Source: Oligoflexia bacterium (GTDB lineage Bacteria > Bdellovibrionota > UBA1018). Taken from it: a stretch of 64,000 nucleotides of DNA. The notes beneath the pieces are model-generated. The model searched no databases. It worked only from the letters and a program-made list of their open reading frames with translations, and was not told where the DNA came from. The stretch covers positions 224,278 to 288,277 of the forward strand of contig CAIZRG010000049.1 of the NCBI GenBank assembly GCA_903935335.1. Reading direction: 5' to 3'. The translations under genes and the position numbers were made by a program. Shown piece by piece: positions 1 to 14,260 of this stretch (position 1 is the first letter of the stretch; each line of letters begins with the position of its first letter).

Positions 1-441
1 AGGATATGAGTAATGGTTTATTGAAACTTTTTCTTTCTTGTTTAATCCTTCTAGCTTTTGTGGATCAGCAGATCCGGAATTCCTAGCTCGTAGAGGATCA
101 ATTGAGTCAATAATGGAATTTTGTAGAAATTTGAGTCTTTCAGTTATTTCTAGATCGAGGAAGAAAATTTTGTTCAGCCAGAGATTTAGACCATTAGACT
201 TGATGATGAGGGGAGTTTTTAATGAGCCCCATGTTGTTTCTATAGTTTTTGTTATAGTATCGAGTCGGTTTAATTCAAACTGACCTTGGAACAAGGAAAT
301 ATGGGGAAGAAGAGACTGTCCGTCCTCAAGAATAAAGGACGAAGGATAGACTTCTTGGATTGCTCGATTCAGTTTCACAAGATATTCGATTCCAATAGAA
401 TCTGGAATCAGTGCAATTCCCAGGGAGAGTAGGCTAGTCAT
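1..441 (-). CDS. 2H phosphoesterase-like protein (3' end outside window)
   Basis: The minus strand stays open for 147 codons from an ATG at 441 to the window edge, so the gene is partial at its C-terminus. Around residues 47-53 it carries the run PHISLFQG, which resembles the first HxS/T motif of 2H phosphoesterases (the 2'-5' RNA ligase or cyclic phosphodiesterase superfamily). The second H-x-T/S motif expected in the C-terminal half has not been reached or is not obvious. Its ATG overlaps the last codons of the upstream phosphatase gene by eight bases, so the two are probably co-translated. Function beyond the superfamily cannot be given. A small plus-strand ORF across the same bases is a shadow. 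Confidence 0.6.
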   Translation of the reverse strand, partial: MTSLLSLGIALIPDSIGIEYLVKLNRAIQEVYPSSFILEDGQSLLPHISLFQGQFELNRLDTITKTIETTWGSLKTPLIIKSNGLNLWLNKIFFLDLEITERLKFLQNSIIDSIDPLRARNSGSADPQKLEGLNKKEKVSINHYSYP

Positions 442-1363
442 GGTTCAGCTCCTTTATTATCCAAGGTTTCACAAGCGGAAGAACTTCAGACTTCTTTAAT
501 CCAAGAACAGCTATGAAGCCATTTCTATTTTTTGGATCACCTCGATTGTAGGTGAAGGCTTGGCCTTTAAAATCACAGATCCAGCCGCCCAAAACTTCAA
601 AAAGAGACTCCGCTGCAGAAAGATCCCATTCACTCGTGTAATTTCTAGGAAAGAGATAAATTTGTGATTGCCCACACTCATATCCAGAAAGCATTTGAAG
701 GAAGGTGTTTCCAGCCCCCCCACCGAAAGACAATGAAACTGGACATTGCCACTGTTCTTTGAAAATTTTTTGAATAGCGCTTAAATTGCGGGGAAGGTCC
801 AGTTCTCGTGCATGAATTGTAATTACAGAAGAGATCGGTCCAACCAAAATACGACTTTCGGTTGATTGATGCTTTCGAAAAATTCCTATTTCATTTCCTC
901 CGTAGACAGAAAAATGATCTAAAGGGCTATAAATAATGCCAGCTAATGGCTGAAAATCTTTTTGACTTTTTTTTAATAAAGCAGCTTGAATAGTGAATCC
1001 GCAATAACCATTTTTAAATTCATGCGTACCATCTAAAGGGTCAACCTGCCATAAAAGTTCTGGAGTTAGGTTCTCATCTCTTTTATCTTCTTCAGAATAC
1101 GATGCGGGAAACTCTTTTCTGCAGTGATTTAGAATCCAAGTGCTTGCTTCACGATCAGCTTTTGTAATGATTTCATGAAACCTGCCATCCTGGAAGATGT
1201 CATTTGAGTCTAATTTTTGAAATCGGGGTAAAATGAAGCGATCAGCAGCTTCAGCTAAAATAGAATGCATTTTAACAAGGAGAGCTTTTAAGTCTATCGA
1301 GGAGGTAAGTTTAGATTTAATCGTTGCATTAGGGTCCAGGTTTGGTATTTTAAAGTCAATCAC
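434..1363 (-). CDS. Inositol monophosphatase family protein (CysQ/SuhB-like)
   Basis: This 309-residue protein belongs to the Mg-dependent, lithium-sensitive phosphatase superfamily (inositol monophosphatase, fructose-bisphosphatase, 3'(2'),5'-bisphosphate nucleotidase). The metal-binding signature DPLDGT lies at residues 108-113, the upstream acidic SEED motif at about 90-93, and the second signature SEWDLSAA at 244-251, so all catalytic elements are present. The protein is somewhat longer than E. coli SuhB or CysQ because of an N-terminal extension of about 25 residues. It heads a leftward pair with the 2H-phosphoesterase-like gene. A phosphoesterase pair suggests nucleotide or phosphorylated-metabolite clean-up, but the substrate cannot be told from sequence alone. 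Confidence 0.85.
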   Translation of the reverse strand: MIDFKIPNLDPNATIKSKLTSSIDLKALLVKMHSILAEAADRFILPRFQKLDSNDIFQDGRFHEIITKADREASTWILNHCRKEFPASYSEEDKRDENLTPELLWQVDPLDGTHEFKNGYCGFTIQAALLKKSQKDFQPLAGIIYSPLDHFSVYGGNEIGIFRKHQSTESRILVGPISSVITIHARELDLPRNLSAIQKIFKEQWQCPVSLSFGGGAGNTFLQMLSGYECGQSQIYLFPRNYTSEWDLSAAESLFEVLGGWICDFKGQAFTYNRGDPKNRNGFIAVLGLKKSEVLPLVKPWIIKELNHD

Positions 1364-1480
1364 GCGTAACCTCGTATTTGATTATAGAAGTGTTAGGTCA
1401 AATACTGTCTATTACATTTTAAGGCAATCCGTTCTTATCCATAGTCCTGTGTTTTGTAACATTGTATATCGGGATGATAA

Positions 1481-2015
1481 AGCTTTGCTTGGTATATCTA
1501 CATAACAGTATTTGAAGATGAGGATTCCTTCAGACAGGACTCAACTTTAAACAGCACTTGGGCAAGAATTGGTCATCAACCGTCATTTTCTGTGACCGAA
1601 GCACCGAAGTCAGTGAAAACATTTGGCTGCGTTGACATATTTTCAGCTCGATTCTTATATGGCCGAGACACCGCTTGTAACGCAAAGCAATACCTTGGAT
1701 TCCTTGGCCAGATAGCCAAGCAGTACCACGGCCAAAAGGTTATCTATATTCAGGATAATACCTCATATCACAAAGATGGTGAAATTTGGAGCTGGTTTTA
1801 AGGTAAATAGAAAGTGGTTTGAGGTTTTCAATTTACCGCCATACTCACCCGAATTTAATGCTGCTGAACCGCTATGAAAGTACATGAAAAAGGTCGGTAC
1901 CCATGACAGGTATTTTGAAAACGAGGATGAAATCACAAATACTTTGACGCGAGTTTTTCGAAGCATTCAAAAAAGACCGGGAAAAATAAAAGAATATTTG
2001 CGACCATTTATTTAA
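1481..2015 (+). pseudogene. IS630-family transposase remnant (DDE half)
   Basis: Reading the plus strand in two frames reconstructs the C-terminal half of an IS630-type DDE transposase. It has FEDEDSF with the first catalytic acidic residue, then TWARIGHQP, a VDIFSARFLY strand, YIQDNTSYHKD with the second acidic residue, and NLPPYSPEFNAAEP near the end. A one-base frameshift near 1797-1803 and an in-frame TGA at about 1877, replacing the Trp usually found after EPL, inactivate it. An upstream stop at 1478 shows that the N-terminal helix-turn-helix half is gone. No terminal inverted repeats or target duplication were found. It is a decayed insertion. Confidence 0.8.
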
Positions 2016-2490
2016 CTAACATGTCTAGTTACTTATGTTCGGCTGTATATTTACAATAGAACTATTTCTCCAGGCTGACATAATCTTTGACAACCAGGAC
2101 TTTTCCTCCCAATTTGAGCAGTCCTTTTACTGATATTATATTTGGGGCAATTCGCTATATAGCGAAATTTAATCGTTTCAGCGAGTACCACACTGATGCA
2201 GCTTGACGGCAACTTAAGATCTGAATATAAGAAATTAAATTGAATTGCAGTAGTTGCAAGTGAAAGGCTTTGTGCGAAGCTCAAAATCAGTATTTAAGAT
2301 TTCCTCGTTTTTTTTAACAAAATATGAATTTATTTTAGAAAAAGAAATCGGCTTATATTTTATAAGTCGTCTTCAATTAGTTTCTGAAAGTGTTTTAGTG
2401 ACAAGCTATTTTGAAGGCCCGCTAATACAAAATAATTGCATTAGAAAAAATAGTTAAATCTTTAACTATTTTTTAGCTTAAGTTTCAATT
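2016..2490. other. Intergenic region, 475 bases, no gene recognised
   Basis: AT-rich stretch between the IS630 remnant and the response-regulator gene. The short ORFs in it show no recognisable domain. The last 40 bases before the regulator contain no clear Shine-Dalgarno sequence. No convincing promoter or terminator was identified. Confidence 0.5.
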
Positions 2491-3969
2491 ATGAATGAAA
2501 ACAAAAACCTTAAACAGTCTATTTTAATATTGGATGATGACCCTCTTTGTCGAATCTCCTTGTGTGATATTTGTTCAAAAATTAAAATACCTGAAAATCA
2601 ACATTTAGAAATTATAACAGTTTCAGATTTTAATTCATGTATGAACACGCTTAAAAAGAGAAAGATCGATGTTATTTTATTAGATAAAAATTTAAAAGAA
2701 TCTAACTTTGAATTAAATAGCTTAGATAAAATTGACGTCCTTCTTCACCAACAGCCAAATGTAAAAATATTAGTCATCACAGGAGATAATGCTTCACAAG
2801 ATATTGTAACCGCTATTAAAAAAGGGGCCTTCGGATTTATCAGAAAAGACGAACCTACAGAACTTTTGGTTTTCCAACTCCAAAAAGCTTTAGAAGTAGC
2901 TCAAATCTCTACAATTCCTTTAATGAATGATAAACAATTTAATCTTTGCTATCAAATAGGAGCTAGGTCTGAAATAATGAATAAAGTTCTCCTTCGTTCT
3001 AGGGCATTTGCTCAAGCACGCAGACCTGTGCTTATTCTAGGCGAAACAGGGACTGGCAAAACGCTTCTTGCAAAGTATATACATGCCCAAACTTTTGATT
3101 CAAACTCAGTTCAAAGTAAAACGTTTATTTCAATTAACCTAAGTGCTCTACCAGTCAGTCTTCTAGAGCGAGAGCTTTTTGGTAGTGAAAAAGGAGCTTT
3201 TACTGATTCTAAAGAACGAAAGCAGGGTTATTTCGAGTTAGCTAACGGGGGAACTTTATTTCTTGATGAAATTGGTGAAATTAGTCCTGATCTTCAGGTT
3301 AAGCTTCTCAAGGTTATCGAAGAAAAAAGCTTTTATCGATTGGGAGGGGATAGAGCAGTATCATCAGACTTTAAATTGATTTGTGCCACTAATAGAGATT
3401 TAGAGGATTTAGTAAAAAAAGGGCTTTTTAGGGAAGATCTTTACATGAGGGTTTCTACTTTTCAAATTGCTATTCCACCCTTATCTGAGCGAAGGGAAGA
3501 TATTCTTCCGATTGTTGAAGCTGCTCTGCCACGATGGGCTCAAGAAAGTCAAGTACAGATTGCTTTTGAGGAACTTCCTGATGAACTATTGGAATATCTT
3601 TCTGCTTTTAATGGACGAGGAAATGTTCGTGGCTTGGAACAACTGATCTTTAGAATATTTGCTCTTACCCCTAAAAGGCTCGGAGGAAAATTAGATTTGA
3701 CCTATTGGAGAGAAGCATTAGAATTGAACGAAGGTTCTAAATGTCTTTCTTCGAGCCAAAAAATTTCACTAAAAACATTAGCTAATTGTAAATTCGAAAT
3801 TGAGAAAACTACTTTTCCAGGCATTGATTCAGCTTTAGAGCAATTCGAATCAAAGATATATGACGGCTTGTTCCAAAAATGTGAGAGTAGTCGAGAGCTT
3901 GCTACTGTTTTAAAAACCTCTCCAGCTACTGTTTCAGTAAAGTTAAAACGTTTCGGATTAAAGTCTTAG
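2491..3969 (+). CDS. NtrC-family response regulator, sigma-54-activator type
   Basis: A 492-residue protein with receiver, AAA+ and DNA-binding parts. The receiver domain (about 10-125) has the acidic cluster DDD at 15-17, the likely phospho-acceptor Asp65 in VILLDKN, and Lys119. The AAA+ domain has Walker A GETGTGKT at 184-191 and Walker B LFLDE at 256-260. The C-terminus (about 465-490) is a Fis-like helix-turn-helix. The sigma-54-contacting loop reads GAFTDS at 235-240 rather than canonical GAFTGA, so classical sigma-54 remodelling is uncertain. The cognate histidine kinase is not adjacent. No Shine-Dalgarno sequence precedes the ATG, so it may be translated leaderless or from a weak site. 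Target genes are unknown. Confidence 0.88.
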   Translation: MNENKNLKQSILILDDDPLCRISLCDICSKIKIPENQHLEIITVSDFNSCMNTLKKRKIDVILLDKNLKESNFELNSLDKIDVLLHQQPNVKILVITGDNASQDIVTAIKKGAFGFIRKDEPTELLVFQLQKALEVAQISTIPLMNDKQFNLCYQIGARSEIMNKVLLRSRAFAQARRPVLILGETGTGKTLLAKYIHAQTFDSNSVQSKTFISINLSALPVSLLERELFGSEKGAFTDSKERKQGYFELANGGTLFLDEIGEISPDLQVKLLKVIEEKSFYRLGGDRAVSSDFKLICATNRDLEDLVKKGLFREDLYMRVSTFQIAIPPLSERREDILPIVEAALPRWAQESQVQIAFEELPDELLEYLSAFNGRGNVRGLEQLIFRIFALTPKRLGGKLDLTYWREALELNEGSKCLSSSQKISLKTLANCKFEIEKTTFPGIDSALEQFESKIYDGLFQKCESSRELATVLKTSPATVSVKLKRFGLKS

Positions 3970-4064
3970 GAGTCAATGATTTTTTCAAATTTCGTGATAT
4001 TTAGGTGATCTGTCAGATTGATCCCAGTCAGAAGCTACTTGTGAATCAGTAAAGATCTATAAGT

Positions 4065-4937
4065 CTACTGAAAAGTTTTACGACCTTCTCGATGAACCAG
4101 CCTTTGTCGAATCCGGTTTAACTTAACATCAATCACATAAGGTGAAGGGTGCTTCTTTTTTAATCCCTCAAAAGCAATCAGTGCTTCATCCAGACGATCC
4201 AGCTCCTCAAGACAAGATGCGACTCCAAAGTGAGCTTCACCTACAAGCTCGCTTTGAGGATAATCCTGAATAAACCTTTTATAAGCTTCAATGGCAGACT
4301 CATACACATTCGATTTGATTCCTAGTTCTTCTGAATGGTGCTCCCCACAGGTAAAATAGGTGATCCCAACCTCAAACTCAGCTTTTTCACCCCATTTCGT
4401 CTTAGGAAATCTCTGATTCAGCTCGCGAAAAGTTTTCAAAGCCTCTTTGAACTGAAAAAGATAAAATTGACTCTTTGCAATTCTAAAAAAAAACTCTGGA
4501 ACCTCCAGAGCAGTAGGCTTTTCTCGGATCAGACTTTGATAATGCACTATTGCTTGATCATAGTGATCCAGTTTTGAGAATAAAATTTCTCCTATCTTGA
4601 TTTGAGCATCCCAAGCCATAGGTCCATCAGAACTCGTCTCCACAAAGCTCTTAAATTTTCGAATTGCATCATTGTATTGAAATAAAAAAAGAAATTGTGT
4701 CATAGCCGCTCGGTAATTTGCCTGTTGACCGAGTAAACTGCGCGGATCTTTTGCTGCAGCTCTTTCAAACTCAGCCACAGCAGCTACGTACTTTTGATCA
4801 GACCAAAGTTTCTCTGCTAAGACATAATGGTTTTTAGCACTATCCACACTACAGGAAATAAGAATAACGCTAACCCAAACTAAGAAACTTTTCTGACTTT
4901 TAATGATCCAAAATTGAATTTTCTGAACCCTCTTCAA
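4065..4937 (-). CDS. TPR-containing lipoprotein, BamD/YbgF-like architecture
   Basis: After a short basic N-terminus comes a hydrophobic stretch ending in the lipobox-like ISC, followed by six or so tetratricopeptide-like helical pairs with typical spacing ([48 protein letters not shown]). The pattern matches periplasmic outer-membrane assembly or cell-division TPR lipoproteins of the BamD, YbgF or ComL type, but no specific family signature was assigned. The start is uncertain. I prefer TTG at 4937, which gives a proper signal peptide; the reading frame is open to another TTG at 4994. Both starts lie inside the 3' end of gyrA, implying translational coupling with it. Confidence 0.65.
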   Translation of the reverse strand: MKRVQKIQFWIIKSQKSFLVWVSVILISCSVDSAKNHYVLAEKLWSDQKYVAAVAEFERAAAKDPRSLLGQQANYRAAMTQFLFLFQYNDAIRKFKSFVETSSDGPMAWDAQIKIGEILFSKLDHYDQAIVHYQSLIREKPTALEVPEFFFRIAKSQFYLFQFKEALKTFRELNQRFPKTKWGEKAEFEVGITYFTCGEHHSEELGIKSNVYESAIEAYKRFIQDYPQSELVGEAHFGVASCLEELDRLDEALIAFEGLKKKHPSPYVIDVKLNRIRQRLVHREGRKTFQ

Positions 4938-7422
4938 CCAAAGCAGAGCCACCTCTATCCTCAGATTCAACAGAATTTTCTGCCAGATACTCAAATGATA
5001 CTAGTTTTTCTCCAGGAGACAAAGAAATGAGTCTGACTCCCTGAGTGTTTCGGCCTTGCTCAGAAATTTCGCCCACATGAATCCGAATCATCTGGCCTTT
5101 CGTTGAAACTAACATCACATCGTCCTTAGGTAAAACCTGCCGTGACCCCATAATAAGTCCATTTCGGTCACTTATTTTCATATTAATGACTCCCATACCT
5201 CCACGACTCTGGAGCCGATACTCACTCACAGCTGTTCGCTTTCCGTACCCATTTTCAGTCACAGTCAGTATTTCGTAACCAGGACCTTGCTCTTCTGCTT
5301 TATCTAAAACTTCAGCGGCTACCACTCGATCCCCTTCATTGAGATTCATCCCAATGACTCCACGAGCTGTGCGACCCATGGCTCTCACATCCTGCTCATT
5401 AAAACGAATACTCATCCCGTCTTTTGTACAAAAAAATACGTCATTTGATCCTTGAGTCAGTTTAGCACAAATTAAGGCATCTCCTTCATCAATAGAAATA
5501 GCCGCAACCCCTGCTGAACGAACGTTCTTAAATTCGCTTAAAGAAGTCTTCTTAATAATTCCTGCTTGAGTCACAATAATAATGTATTCATTTTCTTTGA
5601 ACTCTCGAACAGGAAGAATCGCCTTGATTTTTTCTGACGGCAATAAGTCTATAAGATTGACGATTGCTTTGCCTTTTGCTCCTCGACTTGCTTCAGGAAT
5701 TCTATAAACCTTTAACCAATAAAGTCTTCCCTTGTCGGTAAAACAAAGAAGATAACTCAAAGTATTGGTTTTAAAGATTGTGTTAACAAAATCTTCCTCA
5801 CTGGGATTCACTGCTCGAATCCCACGCCCCCCTCGATGCTGACTTTTAAATAAATTAGGATCAGTTCTCTTAATATACCCAGCATGAGTAATCGAAACTA
5901 AAGTATCTTCGTCTGCAATTAAATCTTCAACTTCAAATTCAGAAGCCACTCCAAAAACAATCTCAGTTTTTCTTTTGTCTCCATATTCTTTTTTTATTTC
6001 ATCCAGCTCTTTCTTGATCACACCATAAACTCGAGACTCACTTCCTAAAATTTCTTTTAGTTCTTGAATCAATAAAAGAACTTGTTGATATTCATTAGTA
6101 ATCTTATCTCTTTCAAGCCCTGTTAATCGCTGAAGTCTCATATCTAAAATAGCCTGAGCTTGGAGTTCAGAAAAATTTAATTCAAAAACTAATTGTTTTT
6201 TTGCTTCTTCAGGGTTTTTTGCTCCTCGGACAAGCTCAATAACTCGATCCAATAAAGACACTGCTCGAATCAAACCTTCTAAAATATGGACTTTAGATTC
6301 CGCTTTTTTTAAATCGAAAATCGTTCTTCGAGTAACCACATCTTTTCGATGATCAACAAAAGTCCAAAGCAAATCCCTTAAATTAAAAATTTTCGGTTGA
6401 TTTTGATGAATCCCTAACAAATTAATACTAAAATTTTCTTGAAGCTGTGTAAGCTTGTAAAGCTTATTAAGAATCACATTTGAATTTTCACCTTTTTTAA
6501 TTTCAATCACAATTCTCATGCCAGTTCGATCTGACTCATCTCGAAGATCTGAAATTCCTTCAATCCTCTTATCTTTCACTAGGTCAGCTATTTTTTCAAT
6601 AAGTTTAGCTTTATTCACTTGGTAAGGTAACTCGGTCACAATAATTCGTTCACGGTCACCTTTCCAAGTTTCAATCTCCACTTTAGCTCTTAAGGTCACT
6701 GAACCACGGCCTGTACGATAAGCCTCTTTTAAGTTTTGACCTCCAAAAATATATGCTCCTGTCGGAAAATCTGGTCCCCTGATGAATTCTAAAATATCAT
6801 CTGTCTTTAGATTTGGTTGTTGAATGAGAGCAAGAGTCGCATCAATTACTTCAGAAATATTATGTGGAGGTATACTAGTAGCCATACCCACAGCTATTCC
6901 TGTTGATCCATTAATTAAAAGATTAGGAATCTTTGCAGGTAAAACAAGAGGCTCTTTTAAGCTATCATCATAATTACGGCCAAAATCAACTGTTTCTCGA
7001 TCTAGGTCAGAGAGCATCTCTTCGGTAATAGGATTCATCCGAATTTCTGTGTATCTCATTGCGGCTGGAGAATCTCCATCGACCGATCCAAAATTTCCTT
7101 GACCGTCGATAAGAGGGTATCTCAAGGAAAAATCCTGCGCCATCCTCACAATCGTATCATAAACAGCTACATCCCCATGAGGATGGTACTTACCGATCAC
7201 ATCCCCAACTACACGTGCTGATTTTTTATAAGGCTTATTATGTGAATTACCTAAATCATACATAGCGTATAAAGCACGTCTATGCACAGGCTTCAACCCA
7301 TCTCTGACGTCAGGAAGTGCCCTTCCAACAATCACGCTCATAGCATAATCAAGATAAGCCCCCCTCATCTCATCTTCAATGTGAACGACTACTATGTTTT
7401 TATCTTGCTCTAAATCACTCAT
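4900..7422 (-). CDS. gyrA: DNA gyrase subunit A
   Basis: At 840 residues this is full-length GyrA. The winged-helix and tower core carries the catalytic tyrosine at residue 124 in AAMRYTE. The C-terminal pinwheel contains QHRGGRG, close to the GyrA box QRRGGKG that separates gyrase from topoisomerase IV. The quinolone region reads HGDVAVYD, so the position equivalent to E. coli Ser83 is valine (Val85 here) while the Asp87 equivalent is kept. With GyrB it introduces negative supercoils using ATP. It is the last essential gene of the leftward dnaN-recF-gyrB-fabH-gyrA block, and its 3' end overlaps the TPR lipoprotein gene. Confidence 0.98.
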   Translation of the reverse strand: MSDLEQDKNIVVVHIEDEMRGAYLDYAMSVIVGRALPDVRDGLKPVHRRALYAMYDLGNSHNKPYKKSARVVGDVIGKYHPHGDVAVYDTIVRMAQDFSLRYPLIDGQGNFGSVDGDSPAAMRYTEIRMNPITEEMLSDLDRETVDFGRNYDDSLKEPLVLPAKIPNLLINGSTGIAVGMATSIPPHNISEVIDATLALIQQPNLKTDDILEFIRGPDFPTGAYIFGGQNLKEAYRTGRGSVTLRAKVEIETWKGDRERIIVTELPYQVNKAKLIEKIADLVKDKRIEGISDLRDESDRTGMRIVIEIKKGENSNVILNKLYKLTQLQENFSINLLGIHQNQPKIFNLRDLLWTFVDHRKDVVTRRTIFDLKKAESKVHILEGLIRAVSLLDRVIELVRGAKNPEEAKKQLVFELNFSELQAQAILDMRLQRLTGLERDKITNEYQQVLLLIQELKEILGSESRVYGVIKKELDEIKKEYGDKRKTEIVFGVASEFEVEDLIADEDTLVSITHAGYIKRTDPNLFKSQHRGGRGIRAVNPSEEDFVNTIFKTNTLSYLLCFTDKGRLYWLKVYRIPEASRGAKGKAIVNLIDLLPSEKIKAILPVREFKENEYIIIVTQAGIIKKTSLSEFKNVRSAGVAAISIDEGDALICAKLTQGSNDVFFCTKDGMSIRFNEQDVRAMGRTARGVIGMNLNEGDRVVAAEVLDKAEEQGPGYEILTVTENGYGKRTAVSEYRLQSRGGMGVINMKISDRNGLIMGSRQVLPKDDVMLVSTKGQMIRIHVGEISEQGRNTQGVRLISLSPGEKLVSFEYLAENSVESEDRGGSALVEEGSENSILDH

Positions 7423-7428
7423 TTTTAT

Positions 7429-12115
<4,687 letters not shown>

Positions 12116-12132
12116 TCTTATTAATGAACACT

Positions 12133-13239
12133 CTAAATTTTCATGGGCATAATAACATAAGTATGATTGGAAAGATCAACTTCACGAATAATCCCGGGAC
12201 TGAGTGGGTCTTTTAAGTGAAATTCAATTTGATCAGATTTCATGACTGATAAATTTTCTAAAAGATACTTCGAATTAAAACCAATTTCCATTGAATCTCC
12301 TTGATATTTTACTTCAATCTCCTCCCGTGCTTCACCCATTTCTGAGTTACTCGATAAAATGACAAGAGTTCCACTTTCTAAGCAAAGTTTGATTCCTCGG
12401 CTTTTTTCATTGGATAGAAGGCTCACTCTTTTGAGTGCTGAATTAAACTTTTGCCTCTCGATTTTGACCAGTCGATTCATTGATTTTGGGATAACTGGAC
12501 GATAATCCGGATAATCTCCATCGATAAGACGAACAAAGAGGTAACAGTCTTTAAACTGAGCAAATAAAAAACCTCTTTCAAAACAGAGGCCAAGAATCTC
12601 CTCTGAAGGATCTAAAAGCTTTCTAAATTCAAGTAACCCTTTCTTTGGAATAATGATTCCTCTTTTTAATTCTGGACTTTTAAGAAATACCTCTTGGTCA
12701 ACAAAAGATAATCGATGCCCATCAGTTGCAATCATTCTCATTAAGGAATTTTCTAAGGACTCAAAATAAACTCCGTTGATATGGTATCGAGTTGAATCTG
12801 TAGAGGCTGCAAAGTGTGTTCGATCCATCATGTTAATGAGAGCATCACTGCGGGCTTCAAAGTATTGCTTATCTTCAAAGCTAGGAAGAACAGGATATTG
12901 TTCAGCAGGAAGACTCACAATGCTAAATTTCGATTTTTCACAAATGATCTCAATCCAGCTATTGTCTTTTTTTCTGATATGTAAGGGTTTTTCAGGAAGC
13001 TCCTTCACAATATCTAAAAAATGCTTTGCAGAAAGAGTAAATTTTCCCTCAGTTGTCGATTCAACTGAAAGAGTAATCTTGATGCCTACTTCCAAGTCCG
13101 TAGCGTATAGGGATAATTCTTGGCCTTTTACATGGCATAGAATGTTGCCTAAGATTTGAATTGTATTTTTCTTTTCAACCACGGTTTGCACCTTCTGAAG
13201 TGCATCCAAAAGGGGTAATCTTTGGACTGAAAAATTCAT
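12133..13239 (-). CDS. dnaN: DNA polymerase III beta sliding clamp
   Basis: This encodes a 368-residue clamp with three homologous domains. It starts with the typical MNFSVQRLPLLDALQKVQ and ends with YVIMPMKI, matching the family C-terminus. An in-frame extension to 13377 exists, but the ATG at 13239 is preceded by an AGAGGAAAA Shine-Dalgarno stretch and aligns with the family start. The clamp tethers polymerase III to DNA. The gene is the first of the leftward replication block, with recF 17 bases downstream. Its upstream region is the origin itself rather than dnaA, which lies about 9.5 kb away. Confidence 0.97.
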   Translation of the reverse strand: MNFSVQRLPLLDALQKVQTVVEKKNTIQILGNILCHVKGQELSLYATDLEVGIKITLSVESTTEGKFTLSAKHFLDIVKELPEKPLHIRKKDNSWIEIICEKSKFSIVSLPAEQYPVLPSFEDKQYFEARSDALINMMDRTHFAASTDSTRYHINGVYFESLENSLMRMIATDGHRLSFVDQEVFLKSPELKRGIIIPKKGLLEFRKLLDPSEEILGLCFERGFLFAQFKDCYLFVRLIDGDYPDYRPVIPKSMNRLVKIERQKFNSALKRVSLLSNEKSRGIKLCLESGTLVILSSNSEMGEAREEIEVKYQGDSMEIGFNSKYLLENLSVMKSDQIEFHLKDPLSPGIIREVDLSNHTYVIMPMKI

Positions 13240-13310
13240 TCTCTTATTTTCCTCTCTTCGATATTTTCCTTTTACCATTAAATTGGGTGAATTTCTCAGA
13301 TAAGCTTTTG

Positions 13311-13370
13311 AAGAAAAGATATATATATATAAAGCAGTAGTAGTAGTAGGGGGTGTGGATATGTGGATAA
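13311..13370 (-). promoter_or_regulatory. Basal origin unwinding element: AT tract, DnaA-trios, GC block, tandem boxes
   Basis: Read on the minus strand, two abutting DnaA boxes (13362-13370 and 13354-13362) are followed by a CCCC block (13350-13353), five trinucleotides CTA/CTG (13335-13349) and then an alternating TA tract (about 13318-13333). This is the same order as the described bacterial basal unwinding system, where DnaA-trios read 3'-GAT-5' on the opposite strand, as they do here. It marks the probable site of strand opening, about 100 bases upstream of dnaN. Assignment is by pattern only. Confidence 0.75.
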
Positions 13371-13786
13371 CTAACATAACCCTATGAAATCTAAATAAAA
13401 TTCGTGTGGATAAGTAGGTGGATAAGTAGGTGGATAAGTTTTTTAATTTTGTGGATAAGTTTAAGTTTTTTAAAAAAATAAGTTATCCCCATACTTATCC
13501 ACAGGAAAATGTGGATAAGTATTTTTACTCTGTTTTTTTAGTCAACTTTTTTCTCTGATGCCCCTTTTTTTGATATTTTTGGATAGAAATATCCACAAAA
13601 AAACTAAATAGATCAAGAAATTGAAGTATTCTTAAACTTTTAAAAAATAAATTTTGGGGATAAGTTTCTAAATTCTTGATCTTACTTATTTTTTAACTTT
13701 TCCTTTGGGGATAAGTAGGTGGATAACTGTGTGGATAAGTTGTGGATAAGTTTTTTATCTGTACGTTATCCACACAGTTATCCACA
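13311..13786. other. oriC: Chromosomal origin of replication (oriC)
   Basis: Nine perfect 9-base DnaA boxes (TTATCCACA or its complement) lie at 13362-13370, 13405-13413, 13450-13458, 13495-13503, 13510-13518, 13730-13738, 13741-13749, 13766-13774 and 13778-13786. Near-matches occur at 13354-13362, 13417-13425, 13429-13437 and 13589-13597, and several GGGGATAAG variants are also present. The boxes form two clusters separated by an AT-rich stretch of about 180 bases. In the lines I counted by hand, C exceeds G on the plus strand to the left of this site and the bias disappears or reverses to the right, as expected for an origin. No comparable cluster precedes dnaA. Confidence 0.93.
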
Positions 13787-13846
13787 GGGATATCCCCAAA
13801 ATTTAGGTATTTGACAAAAAAAGTAGAATTGCCTGCAGGTATGAAT

Positions 13847-14260
13847 TTATTTTCTTTCGGGAGCGTTGAGTTGGATATATTTCACAACTTCATTGAGGCT
13901 GGCACCCGGAGTAAAAATCATATGAACCCCAAGATCTTTGAGTTGAGGGATATCTTCTTGCGGAATAATCCCGCCTAATAAAAAAAGAGCGTCTGTAAGC
14001 CCTTCTTTTTTTATTCCATTAATTATTTCTGGAACGAGCGAATTATGGGCTCCGGAAAGGATGCTCAGTCCTACTACATGAACGTCTTCTTCAATAGCAG
14101 CCGTAATAACCATTTCTGGAGTTTGGTGAAGTCCTGTATAGATAACTTCAAAACCTGCGTCACGAAGTGCACGGGCAATCACCTTCGCTCCCCGGTCATG
14201 GCCGTCTAGCCCTGGTTTAGCGACGAGAACACGGATTTTTGGTTTTGTTATTTGGGACAT
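13847..14260 (-). CDS. Methylmalonyl-CoA mutase small (B12-binding) subunit
   Basis: A 137-residue stand-alone cobalamin-binding domain. The base-off/His-on motif DGHDRG is at residues 19-24 with His21 as the lower cobalt ligand. [10 protein letters not shown] and LLGGIIP form the other B12-contacting loops. It begins immediately after the stop of the large-subunit gene, so the mutase is of the split two-chain type seen in archaea and several bacterial groups. Together they interconvert methylmalonyl-CoA and succinyl-CoA. It is the last gene of the run transcribed toward oriC and ends about 60 bases from the nearest DnaA box with no clear terminator between. Confidence 0.92.
   Translation of the reverse strand: MSQITKPKIRVLVAKPGLDGHDRGAKVIARALRDAGFEVIYTGLHQTPEMVITAAIEEDVHVVGLSILSGAHNSLVPEIINGIKKEGLTDALFLLGGIIPQEDIPQLKDLGVHMIFTPGASLNEVVKYIQLNAPERK

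Noticed and set aside
38..283. Plus-strand ORF at the left edge
   Set aside because: It lies opposite a longer, coherent minus-strand reading frame with a 2H motif and operon overlap.
13354..13790. Iteron plasmid origin or satellite repeat
   Set aside because: The units are DnaA boxes next to dnaN, with chromosomal genes on both sides.
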